Of a DNA stretch of 13,383 nt, positions 7,038 to 13,372 are shown piece by piece. The position numbers and the translations under genes are program-made. The stretch is from an uncultured Eubacteriales bacterium (lineage in GTDB: Bacteria > Bacillota > Clostridia > Oscillospirales > Butyricicoccaceae). Each line of letters starts with the position of its first letter. Position 1 is the stretch's first letter. Location of the stretch: positions 1-13,383 of the forward strand of contig CAKTWY010000058.1 of the NCBI GenBank assembly GCA_934630445.1, in the 5' to 3' direction. A model generated the notes under the pieces. It worked only from the letters and a program-made list of their open reading frames with translations, made no database searches and was not told the DNA's origin.

Positions 7038-8861
7038 TCATCCCTGTGCTTTTTTCAGATCCCGCATGCGCTGGGCATGATCAAGCTCCCGCTTGCGGAT
7101 GCGGATATTTTTGGGTGTGACCTCGAGCAGCTCATCCTCAGAAATAAACTCAAGCGACGCCTCGAGGCTCAGAACGGTCGGCGTGATGAGGCGCAGCGCT
7201 TCGTCGCTGCCGGAGGCGCGCATATTGGTGACGTGCTTTTTCTTGCAGACATTGACGGAGATATCGTCGCTCTTGGGCGAGAAGCCGACGACCATGCCTG
7301 CATAGACCGGTGTTCCAGGGCTGATGAAAAGCGTTCCGCGCTCCTGCGCATTGAAAAGACCGTACGTCACAGCCTCTCCGGTCTCAAAAGCGACGAGAGA
7401 GCCGCTGTTCCTGCGCGGGATATCTCCTTTAAATGGGAAATAGTCCTCAAACACCGCGCTCATGATCCCCTCGCCGCGCGTATCCGTCATAAAATCGCTG
7501 CGATATCCGAAAAGGCCGCGGGATGGGATCAGGAATTCAAGGCGCATACGCTCGCCGATCGGCGTCATCTGCGTCAGCTCGCCCTTACGCTCGCCCATTT
7601 TGCCCATGACGCTGCCCATAAATTCCTCCGGCACGTCAATCGTCAGGCGCTCAAACGGCTCGTATTTTTCGCCGTTGACGTCCTTAAAAAGCACATGCGG
7701 GGTGCTGACCTGGAACTCATACCCCTCGCGGCGCATCGTCTCGATGAGGATGGACAGATGCATCTCCCCGCGCCCGAGCACGCGGAACCGATCTGCCGAA
7801 TCCGTCTCCTCAACATGGAGGGAAACGTCCTTCAAAAGCTCCCGGAACAGCCTGTCGCGCAGCTGTCTGGAGGTGACGAACTTGCCCTCGCGCCCGGCAA
7901 AGGGGCTGTCATTGACCGAGAAGGTCATTTCGACCGTCGGCTCAGAAATTTTCACAAACGGCACCGGCTCGACCGCCGCAGGGTCACAGAGCGTGTTTCC
8001 GATATTGATCTTCTCAAAACCGGAGAGGGAGATGATATCGCCCGCAGTGGCTTCCTCCACCATCGTGCGCTTCAGTCCGTCGAACTGATAGAGCGCGGTC
8101 ACGCGCGATTTGCCCGCGACCTCCGGCCGGTGCCAGTCGCATACCTGTGCCTCCATACCTACGCGCACGACGCCGCGCTCAATGCGGCCGATCGCGATAC
8201 GGCCGACATATTCGTTATAGTCCACGGAAGACACCAGCATCTGCATCGGGCCGTAGGGGTCGCATTCGGGCGCGGGGATGTATTCAAGGATTTTGTCAAA
8301 AAGCGGTTTAAGGTCGCTGCCCTGCTCCAGTGGGGAAAGGCTCGCCGTGCCCTGCCTGCCGGAACAATAGACAATCGGGCTGTCCAGCTGCTCGTCGGTA
8401 GCGTCGAGCTCCAAAAACAGCTCGAGCACCTCATCGGCGATCTCCTCCGTGCGCGCGTCCGGACGGTCTACCTTGTTGACCACAATAATCACCTTGTGGT
8501 TCAGCTCAAGCGCCTTCTGCAGAACAAAGCGCGTCTGCGGCATCGGCCCTTCAAACGAGTCGACCAGCAGTAAAACGCCGTCGACCATCTTCAGCACACG
8601 CTCGACCTCTCCGCCGAAATCCGCATGGCCCGGCGTATCGACGATATTGATTTTAACGCCTTTATACGTAGCCGAGGTATTTTTTGCCAGTATGGTGATG
8701 CCGCGTTCCCTTTCCAGGTCGTTCGAGTCCATCACGCGGTCCTGTACCGCCTGATTTTCGCGAAAAGTGCCGCCCTGCTTCAACATCTCATCCACAAGCG
8801 TCGTCTTGCCGTGATCAACGTGGGCAATAATGGCGACGTTTCTCAAATCTTCTCTGATCAA
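7038..8861 (-). CDS. typA: Translational GTPase TypA/BipA
   Basis: This ribosome-associated GTPase of the EF-G/LepA class is involved in ribosome assembly and in stress and low-temperature growth. Counting from the TTG start, the G1 loop is AHVDHGKT (13-20), the switch region ERERGIT (50-56), G3 is DTPGH (75-79) and G4 NKVD (129-132). The C-terminal half has the TypA-specific blocks RDRLFRELL, GRGEMHLSIL, GLFGYRSDFMTDTRGEG and KKHVTNMRASGSDEALRL. The open frame extends upstream to 9011, but that part overlaps the rlmA gene and a terminator. The true start is TTG at 8861: GGGAGG lies 8 nt before it, and the product then begins MIREDLRNVAIIAHVDHGKT, matching the family N-terminus, with 607 aa, the usual length. 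No clear promoter was seen between rlmA's terminator and this start, so readthrough from the rlmA promoter is possible. Confidence 0.95.
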   Translation of the reverse strand: MIREDLRNVAIIAHVDHGKTTLVDEMLKQGGTFRENQAVQDRVMDSNDLERERGITILAKNTSATYKGVKINIVDTPGHADFGGEVERVLKMVDGVLLLVDSFEGPMPQTRFVLQKALELNHKVIIVVNKVDRPDARTEEIADEVLELFLELDATDEQLDSPIVYCSGRQGTASLSPLEQGSDLKPLFDKILEYIPAPECDPYGPMQMLVSSVDYNEYVGRIAIGRIERGVVRVGMEAQVCDWHRPEVAGKSRVTALYQFDGLKRTMVEEATAGDIISLSGFEKINIGNTLCDPAAVEPVPFVKISEPTVEMTFSVNDSPFAGREGKFVTSRQLRDRLFRELLKDVSLHVEETDSADRFRVLGRGEMHLSILIETMRREGYEFQVSTPHVLFKDVNGEKYEPFERLTIDVPEEFMGSVMGKMGERKGELTQMTPIGERMRLEFLIPSRGLFGYRSDFMTDTRGEGIMSAVFEDYFPFKGDIPRRNSGSLVAFETGEAVTYGLFNAQERGTLFISPGTPVYAGMVVGFSPKSDDISVNVCKKKHVTNMRASGSDEALRLITPTVLSLEASLEFISEDELLEVTPKNIRIRKRELDHAQRMRDLKKAQG

Positions 8862-8884
8862 GTAATGTTCCTCCCAAATGCCGC

Positions 8885-8904
8885 GCGCGCAAATGCATGC
8901 GCGC
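8885..8904 (-). other. GC hairpin in the typA leader
   Basis: GCGCGC arms (8885-8890 and 8899-8904) enclose an 8-nt loop that contains the palindrome ATGCAT. The hairpin lies between the rlmA terminator and the typA ribosome site (8870-8875) with no U-tract. It may stabilise the 5' end of typA mRNA or have no role. Confidence 0.35.
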
Positions 8905-8913
8905 CAGTCAAAC

Positions 8914-8939
8914 AAAAAGACCTGTTTACCGGTCTTTTT
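8914..8939 (-). terminator. Terminator of rlmA
   Basis: On the minus strand AAAAAGACC, 8-nt loop, GGTCTTTTT forms a 9-bp stem ending in a T-run. The 5' arm already lies within the last codons of rlmA, so the stop codon is in the loop. The stem is AU-rich in part, so some readthrough into typA is possible. Confidence 0.7.
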
Positions 8940-9750
8940 CAAAAATATGAATATCAAAATCAACTTCCGTTTCAAGCCTTTCGGCAGCGGCCAGCTTTTC
9001 CAGCGCGCCAAAGGGTGAACGGTAGTAATATGGCGTCATCATAAAAAGGCTTTTGAGCATATCCGCTCCATCGATCACCGCTCGGAAACGAACCTTCTCT
9101 ATTCCGAGCCGGCAAAGCCCTGTAATGGCAAAATCCTTTACATCATTCTCGTATGGCTCATCGTAGATCAGCTCTTTCAGGCCCATCAAATGCCTGGTCG
9201 ACGGAATGGCAAAAAATGCCCGGCCGCCCGGTTTCAGCACGCGGAATACCTCTCCTTCGCAGACAGGGGCCGAAACGTTCACCACCGCGTCAAACGTCTG
9301 ATCAAATACCGGCAACTCGAAAACGCTCGCAACGGCGAATCGCGCCTGCGGCAAACGGCGCGAGGCGAGCTTTACCGCAGCTTTTGAGATATCGACGCCG
9401 AGCATATCCGGCGGACGGCCGTGCAGATGCATGCCGTCGTATATCTTCTGCGTGTAGTATCCTTCCCCGCAGCCTGCATCAAGAATGGCCGCACGCTGCC
9501 CTTCGCCAACATCGAGGCACAGGACGCACAAACGCTCTGCCAACGGCGCGTAATACCCTGCCGAGAGAAAACGCGCGCGCGCCGAGACCATCTCCTTGTT
9601 GTCACCGGGGATCTTCGAGTTCATATGCCTGGACGAAAGCAGATGCACATACCCCTCGCGCGCCTTATCAAAGCTGTGGCCATGACCGCAGAAAAAGCGC
9701 TTGTCCTCCTCTGTGAGGGGCGCTGCACACACGGGGCATCTCAGGCGCAC
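8926..9750 (-). CDS. rlmA: 23S rRNA (guanine-N1)-methyltransferase RlmA family
   Basis: The enzyme methylates a guanine in helix 35 of 23S rRNA (G745 or G748 in E. coli numbering for RlmA-I and RlmA-II/TlrB) with S-adenosylmethionine. An N-terminal zinc ribbon is visible: from the GTG start, Cys5, Cys8, Cys21 and His25. The family blocks KAREGYVHLL and GDNKEMVSARARFL follow, then the SAM-binding loop ILDAGCGEGYY and a Rossmann domain with VLKPGGRAFFAIP. The open frame starts at a GTG at 9774 that has no ribosome site; the GTG at 9750 has AGGAAAGAGG just upstream and puts the zinc ligands where I recall them in E. coli RlmA, so I prefer it. The product is 274 aa, normal. Subtype (I or II, the latter linked to macrolide effects) is not decidable by eye. 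It precedes typA, another ribosome gene. Confidence 0.9.
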   Translation of the reverse strand: MRLRCPVCAAPLTEEDKRFFCGHGHSFDKAREGYVHLLSSRHMNSKIPGDNKEMVSARARFLSAGYYAPLAERLCVLCLDVGEGQRAAILDAGCGEGYYTQKIYDGMHLHGRPPDMLGVDISKAAVKLASRRLPQARFAVASVFELPVFDQTFDAVVNVSAPVCEGEVFRVLKPGGRAFFAIPSTRHLMGLKELIYDEPYENDVKDFAITGLCRLGIEKVRFRAVIDGADMLKSLFMMTPYYYRSPFGALEKLAAAERLETEVDFDIHIFEKDR

Positions 9751-9826
9751 ATCTTCATCCTCTTTCCTCAGCACATTTTACATGCCGCAGCCTTTGCTGC
9801 CAGCGGCACAGGTTTACAACTAAAAT

Positions 9827-9855
9827 AGTATAGCACAAGTCTCTTTTTTTGTCTA
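9827..9855 (-). promoter_or_regulatory. Promoter of rlmA (and possibly typA)
   Basis: On the minus strand TAGACA (9850-9855), a 17-bp spacer and TATACT (9827-9832) match a sigma-A promoter. The leader to the preferred GTG start would be about 70 nt. Confidence 0.65.
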
Positions 9856-9920
9856 TTCCGATCTGAATGAAAGAGAAATTGTTGTTTACTATTCTAAGCG
9901 AAGGAAAAAATCAGCGTACC

Positions 9921-9954
9921 GCACTGTGCAAATTTATTTGACGCAGCACTGTGC
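9921..9954. repeat. Direct repeat of a 9-bp palindrome upstream of the tRNA-Ser promoter
   Basis: GCACTGTGC occurs at 9921-9929 and again at 9946-9954, 25 bp apart start to start; each copy is itself a dyad (GCAC-T-GTGC). The pair ends 36 bp before the -35 box of the tRNA-Ser promoter. The spacing and symmetry suit two binding sites for a dimeric DNA-binding protein, but chance is not excluded. No gene was seen in 9775-10122. Confidence 0.35.
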
Positions 9955-9989
9955 TTTCTCTTTGGTAAGAAAAATAATGTGAATTATAC

Positions 9990-10018
9990 TTGACGAAACG
10001 CCTGTCATCCTTTATAAT
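9990..10018 (+). promoter_or_regulatory. Strong promoter of the tRNA-Ser / methyltransferase unit
   Basis: TTGACG (9990-9995), a 17-bp spacer and a perfect TATAAT (10013-10018) form the best promoter of the window. Transcription would start near 10025, leaving a leader of about 98 nt before the mature tRNA-Ser. Confidence 0.8.
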
Positions 10019-10024
10019 TATCTT

Positions 10025-10122
10025 TGCTGTTCGGAGAGAGCGTTGCAAAGCAGCTATCCCGCCGCATAGAACAGCTGTTTTTCTGCAAACATAATCATGA
10101 GCTTACTTTCGGACAAAAACGT
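10025..10122 (+). other. Structured leader of tRNA-Ser with alternative hairpins
   Basis: The leader can fold in mutually exclusive ways. CTTTGC and GCAAAG near its start pair with each other; GCTGTTC pairs instead with a later GAACAGC, which is followed directly by TGTTTTT, a weak terminator look. AAGCAGCT and AGCTGTTT offer a third pairing. This could be an attenuator or just a leader removed by RNase P. Confidence 0.3.
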
Positions 10123-10214
10123 GGAGAAGTCGCGTAGTTGGTCGAGCGCGCACGATTGGAAATCGTGTAACCGTCAAAAGCGGTTCGAGGGTTCAAATCC
10201 CTCCTTCTCCGCCA
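10123..10214 (+). tRNA. tRNA-Ser (anticodon GGA)
   Basis: The acceptor stem GGAGAAG pairs fully with CTTCTCC (10204-10210), followed by discriminator G and an encoded CCA. The anticodon stem CACGA/TCGTG holds the loop TTGGAAA with anticodon GGA at 10158-10160, which reads UCC and UCU. A long variable arm (AACCG/CGGTT) marks it as a class II tRNA, and the T arm is GAGGG-TTCAAAT-CCCTC. It is followed within 3 nt by a terminator hairpin. Confidence 0.95.
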
Positions 10215-10216
10215 GA

Positions 10217-10247
10217 AACCACCTGCATATGCAGGTGGTTTTTTCTT
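10217..10247 (+). terminator. Terminator between tRNA-Ser and the methyltransferase gene
   Basis: A perfect 24-bp palindrome (10217-10240, centred on CATATG) is followed by TTTTCTT. It should end most transcripts right after the tRNA; the methyltransferase gene 31 nt further on would depend on readthrough. Confidence 0.85.
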
Positions 10248-10277
10248 GTGATTTTTACTCTGCAAAGGAGTTTTACC

Positions 10278-11432
10278 ATGAGCGAGCTTGAACGCGCCAT
10301 CGCCGCCAGCCTTTCGGACACAACGTACAAATGCATCCTGAGTGCGCCGGTCAAAAAGGACGCTCCGTTTCGCAAAGTGGTCTGTGACCGCGAGTCCGGC
10401 GGCTTCCGTATCGAAAAATATACGCAGACACAGGTGTTTCACGAGCATGTTCCGGCCGGGAACATGCCGGCCTACCTTCTCCGCGCCCTGACTGAGGACT
10501 TCCGCCAATACAACGCGTGGAACGATACGCACGAGTATGCCGTGCGCATCAGCGCAAAGGGAAAAGTGCTCTCCAAACGCGCGCCGGTGCGCACAGCGCC
10601 GCAGGCGCAGATGCAGCACAACCGCACAAAGCGCTATCTTCTGGCCGAAGGCACGCTGATCCCGCCGCTTGTCGACATGGGCGTCTTCACCAAAGAGGGT
10701 AAAATTGTAAACGCAATGTATGATAAATACCGGCAGATCAACCGCTTTTTGGAAATGGTGGACGACGCGCTTCCCCAGCCGGACCCGGCGCGGCCGTTTC
10801 ACGTCGTCGATTTTGGCTGCGGCAAGTCCTATCTCACATTTATCCTTTACTATTATTTAACTGAGGTGCGCGGTCTGAAGGCAGAGATCACCGGCCTCGA
10901 CCTGAAGGCCGATGTGATCCGCAAATGCGCCGATACCGCGGCGCGGTACGGCTATCACGGCCTGCACTTCGAGCTCGGCGACATCAGCCGCTATAAAGGC
11001 GGAAATGACATCGACATGGTCGTCACACTGCATGCATGCGATACCGCGACCGATCATGCGCTGTTCCACGCCGTCACATGGAACGCGCGCGCCATCCTGT
11101 CCGTTCCCTGCTGCCAGCACGAGCTGAACGGGCAGATCAAAAGCGACGCCTTTTCCCTTCTCACGCGCTATGGTATTGTAAAAGAGCGCACCGCAGCGCT
11201 CATGACGGACGCCATCCGGGCAAACCTCCTTGAATGCTGCGGCTATAAAACACAGCTTCTCGAATTTATCGACCTCGCCCATACACCGAAGAATCTGCTG
11301 ATCCGCGCGGTCCGCTCAAACCGTTCCGATGCCGTGCGGCAAACGGCGCTGGAAGAGGTCGAGCGCCTGATGGCGGCATTCAGCCTATCCCCCACGCTCT
11401 ACCACCTTCTGCGCGAAAACGGAAAAATATAA
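10278..11432 (+). CDS. SAM-dependent methyltransferase of unknown substrate (Methyltransf_32-like)
   Basis: A class I methyltransferase fold lies in the middle: the SAM-binding loop VVDFGCGKSYLTF (residues 176-188), an acidic strand-2 end GLDLK, LGDI, and VVTLHACDTATDHAL. A striking VPCCQHEL block at 276-283 resembles the PCC motif of the Methyltransf_32 group, to which eukaryotic METTL25/RRNAD1-type proteins belong. The N-terminal 150 residues, with FRKVVCD and KRYLLAEG, look like a substrate-recognition part and I recognise no domain there. AAAGGAG lies 7 nt before the ATG at 10278, which fixes the start; the frame is open 10 codons further upstream without support. The 384-aa gene follows tRNA-Ser and its terminator so closely that no promoter fits between. 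An RNA substrate is plausible from the family but is not shown. Confidence 0.85.
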   Translation: MSELERAIAASLSDTTYKCILSAPVKKDAPFRKVVCDRESGGFRIEKYTQTQVFHEHVPAGNMPAYLLRALTEDFRQYNAWNDTHEYAVRISAKGKVLSKRAPVRTAPQAQMQHNRTKRYLLAEGTLIPPLVDMGVFTKEGKIVNAMYDKYRQINRFLEMVDDALPQPDPARPFHVVDFGCGKSYLTFILYYYLTEVRGLKAEITGLDLKADVIRKCADTAARYGYHGLHFELGDISRYKGGNDIDMVVTLHACDTATDHALFHAVTWNARAILSVPCCQHELNGQIKSDAFSLLTRYGIVKERTAALMTDAIRANLLECCGYKTQLLEFIDLAHTPKNLLIRAVRSNRSDAVRQTALEEVERLMAAFSLSPTLYHLLRENGKI

Positions 11433-11448
11433 GGCCTGTTCCATCGGC

Positions 11449-11505
11449 AAAAGACCGCCCTGAGAACCCGGCATAGGTCCGGGTTCTCAGGGCGGTCTTT
11501 TCCTT
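11449..11505. terminator. Very long bidirectional terminator between convergent genes
   Basis: A perfect 23-bp stem (11449-11471 with 11479-11501) encloses a 7-nt loop. T-runs follow on both strands (TCTTTTCC on plus, TCTTTTGCC on minus). It ends the methyltransferase gene (17 nt after its stop) and the URO-D-family gene on the other strand (30 nt after its stop). Confidence 0.92.
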
Positions 11506-11531
11506 GGATAACGCAGATACTGTGCCTCGTG

Positions 11532-12656
11532 TCACACAATCAGGTTCTGCATTTTATCGCAGTAGTACTGTACGTTTTCGAATTTCGCGTCCGGCGCGAT
11601 GCGGTGGTCAGGGCACGGGATATACCGGCCCAAAGCGATCAATTCCTTCAGGCGCTCCACTTCCCTGTCGACAGCCGCATAGTCCTGCGCAAACACGGTT
11701 TTGTTCATACCGCCTACACCGCGCAGCTCTTCTCCATAGCGTTCTCTCCACGGTTTGATGTTTGCTTCCCATGTACCCACTTCGATGGGAAACATGGTAT
11801 TGACGCCGTTTTCGATCCATGTGGGAATGAGCGAATCGATCATACCGTCGCAGTCTACAGAGACGATGTTGACACCGTGCGAATGGAGCAGATCCGTAAT
11901 GCGCCTGTAATGCGGCCCAATATATTCATCAAAAATCGACGGTACGACGAGCGGTGCATTTTTAAATCAGATATCCTCCCAAAAATGCGCATAGTCAAAC
12001 TCAGCGCCTGTATCCAGCACCGCGCGGACACAGTCGTAGCAAAGGCCGCACATCGTGTCGATGATCTCGATATAAAGATCAAAATCATCCGCCAGAAGGT
12101 AGCTCAGCTGCTCCACGCCGAGGAGGTTGCGCATTTCGCCCATCAGCGAACCGCAGAAAAGTCCGAGTGGAAGATCTCTTTCGCTCTGTGCCGGAATGCG
12201 CAGCAATTCCTCTTTTTTGATGCGCTCCATGCAGAACTGAAGTTTTGGGAGGTATAATTTCTCCCACGCCGCACGATCCGTCAGGCTCGTGCCGATCTCT
12301 GCCGGAATGGAGACCACGCCCGGCTTTTCGAGGACGATCAAACCGTTTGGGTCGATCATCTTTTTCGAGCCGTCGGGATACTGCTCTAACACCTCTGGCT
12401 CAAACTGCGGAAAAAGCGCGGTTTCCGGATGGAAACAGGAATTCCAGTTAAAATCAAATCCCAGCCGGTCCATCACAGAGCGGTCGCCCGCGCCGTTGTC
12501 ACCGTGCCGCCTGTAATCTTCTGCCTCTTCTTTTGAAATATGGCCCTGCTGAGCCCACTTATCCAGCGTCTCCTTCCAGTAGCCAAACGAAATCACAGGA
12601 AGTTTTTGATACGGCTGACCGTTCAGGACGGCAAGAACCGTTTCACGAAATGTCAA
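11532..12656 (-). pseudogene. URO-D superfamily protein with one in-frame TGA (codon 230): nonsense allele or selenoprotein candidate
   Basis: The frame runs 375 codons from TTG (12656; AAGGGG 9 nt upstream) to a TGA stop, with a single interruption: TGA at 11967-11969, codon 230. Both halves belong to one URO-D superfamily protein, a barrel family of uroporphyrinogen decarboxylase and corrinoid/thiol methyltransferases. The first half has the usual MTFRETVLAVLNG start. After the stop, in the same frame, come KNAPLV, VDCDG (267-271), GVNTMFPIEVGTW, RGVGGMNK and YIPCPDHRI (345-353), all family-like. The TGA falls in WEDI-x-FKN; from memory relatives often carry Cys there, giving TGC-to-TGA or selenocysteine as options. 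Other genes here use TGA as a normal stop, and I see no good SECIS hairpin behind it, only a weak AU stem. If unreadable, a 229-aa fragment results. It lacks evidence of being HemE itself; substrate is unknown. Confidence 0.7.
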
Positions 12657-12708
12657 AACGCGGTGCCCCTTTCTATATCCTCAATATTGCTGATCGTTCA
12701 ACTTTTTC

Positions 12709-12717
12709 AGTATAGCA
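12709..12717 (-). promoter_or_regulatory. Extended -10 promoter of the URO-D-family gene
   Basis: On the minus strand TGC-TATACT forms an extended -10 box about 55 bp before the TTG start; a TTGACG lies too close (14-bp spacer) to act as a standard -35. The promoter is plausible but not certain. Confidence 0.5.
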
Positions 12718-12719
12718 TT

Positions 12720-13068
12720 TTTTGATTCCGTCAACCATTAAAAAAATTGCGCAAAAATAGACATATATTGCGGTCTTTCCTTTTCTGCAACGAGGCTGCC
12801 GGCTTTCATCAGATACGCATGCCCGTATTGAATGCCTTGTAAACAAGCCGGCTTTCAGGACAGCCGCCGCAATGTTCCGTGCCCACGCTTCTTTCCGTTA
12901 GATTTTCTGCCTCCCTGCAGACCAGACATGCCTCTCCCCTGCGGCTGCAGGCGTATTCTGAGCCATGACGCCCACCCGAGGATGCGAACACGGAACATAG
13001 CGCCCGTATGCCATCCAACATTGGTATGAGACTATACTGCCTTTTGCATTTACAATGTGAAGTACGGA
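12720..13068. other. Gene-free stretch with long-range inverted and direct repeats
   Basis: No open frame here has a ribosome site or a recognisable product; the longest are 60-80 codons on both strands. The stretch holds a perfect 10-bp inverted repeat ATGTTCCGTG / CACGGAACAT (12871-12880 and 12989-12998), an inner 7-bp pair CCTGCAG / CTGCAGG (12914-12920 and 12945-12951), an 11-bp direct repeat GCCGGCTTTCA (12798-12808 and 12846-12856) and, on the minus strand, a TATAGT at 13031-13036 with a weak -35. It may encode a structured RNA, be an intergenic repeat element, or be gene debris. Confidence 0.35.
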
Positions 13069-13110
13069 AAAACGGCCGGCAGGCGGGCTATCCCCGCTGC
13101 CGGCCGTTTT
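13069..13110. terminator. Orphan GC-rich hairpin with T-runs on both sides
   Basis: AAAACGGCCGGCA (13069-13081) and TGCCGGCCGTTTT (13098-13110) form a perfect 13-bp stem, extended inward by a GCGGG/CCCGC stem with one bulged G. TTTT follows on both strands. No gene ends beside it, so it either ends an unrecognised RNA from the gene-free stretch or backs up the tRNA-Leu terminator. Confidence 0.6.
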
Positions 13111-13192
13111 GAGCGCAAAATCAGCTATTAGGAGCATTTTCGATAAATAATATCATGTACGCGCCCATTCGCGTCCTGTTCGGCGTGGGCAT

Positions 13193-13226
13193 AAAAAACA
13201 TCGGAGCAAAGCGGACTTTGCTCCGA
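13193..13226 (-). terminator. Terminator of tRNA-Leu
   Basis: On the minus strand TCGGAGCAAAG, loop TCCG, CTTTGCTCCGA forms an 11-bp perfect stem followed by TGTTTTTT. It starts 2 nt after the encoded CCA of tRNA-Leu. Confidence 0.9.
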
Positions 13227-13228
13227 CA

Positions 13229-13315
13229 TGGTGCCGCTGACCGGACTTGAACCGGTATGGAGTTGCCCCCGAGGGATTTTAAGTCCCTTGTGTCTGCCGA
13301 TTTCACCACAGCGGC
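13229..13315 (-). tRNA. tRNA-Leu (anticodon TAA)
   Basis: On the minus strand the acceptor GCCGCTG (13309-13315) pairs with CAGCGGC (13233-13239), followed by discriminator A and an encoded CCA. The anticodon stem AGGGA/TCCCT holds the loop CTTAAAA with anticodon TAA (13279-13281), reading UUA and UUG. The long variable arm CGGGGGCAACTCC marks it as class II, and the T arm is CCGG-TTCAAGT-CCGG. It stands alone, with its own promoter and terminator. Confidence 0.95.
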
Positions 13316-13342
13316 CTGTAAAGCACCCTAAAGTGCCTATAT

Positions 13343-13372
13343 ATCATAGCATACCCGGATGCGTCATGTCAA
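13343..13372 (-). promoter_or_regulatory. Promoter of tRNA-Leu
   Basis: On the minus strand a perfect TTGACA (13367-13372), an 18-bp spacer and TATGAT (13343-13348) form a strong promoter. The start of transcription would lie about 20 nt before the mature tRNA. Confidence 0.75.

Noticed and set aside
6996..8573. 525-codon open frame on the plus strand opposite typA
   Set aside because: It lies fully antisense to a clear TypA gene, has no family motifs, and reflects the base composition of the opposite codons.
10097..10291. 64-codon plus-strand frame starting in the leader and running through tRNA-Ser as a leader peptide
   Set aside because: It reads straight through the tRNA and terminator into the methyltransferase start and has no ribosome site.
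10095..10802. 235-codon minus-strand frame crossing tRNA-Ser and the methyltransferase gene
   Set aside because: It translates the tRNA and its terminator palindrome, a typical spurious frame.
11926..11966. SECIS element behind the internal TGA
   Set aside because: Only a 6-bp A/U stem (AAAAAT with ATTTTT) with a 21-nt unpaired interior can be drawn; this is too weak to list as a feature.
11529..12257. 242-codon open frame on the plus strand opposite the URO-D-family gene, spanning the internal TGA
   Set aside because: No ribosome site and no recognisable domain, while the minus strand shows family motifs on both sides of the TGA.
12934..12958. CAGAATAC...CCTGC on the minus strand as a B12 box of a cobalamin riboswitch before the URO-D-family gene
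   Set aside because: An extra base breaks the box, and the other conserved parts of the aptamer upstream are absent.
12809..13021. 70-codon Cys-rich minus-strand frame (two C-x2-C pairs) as a small zinc protein
   Set aside because: No ribosome site before its ATG, overlapping frames of similar length on both strands, and no recognised family; kept only as part of the gene-free stretch.
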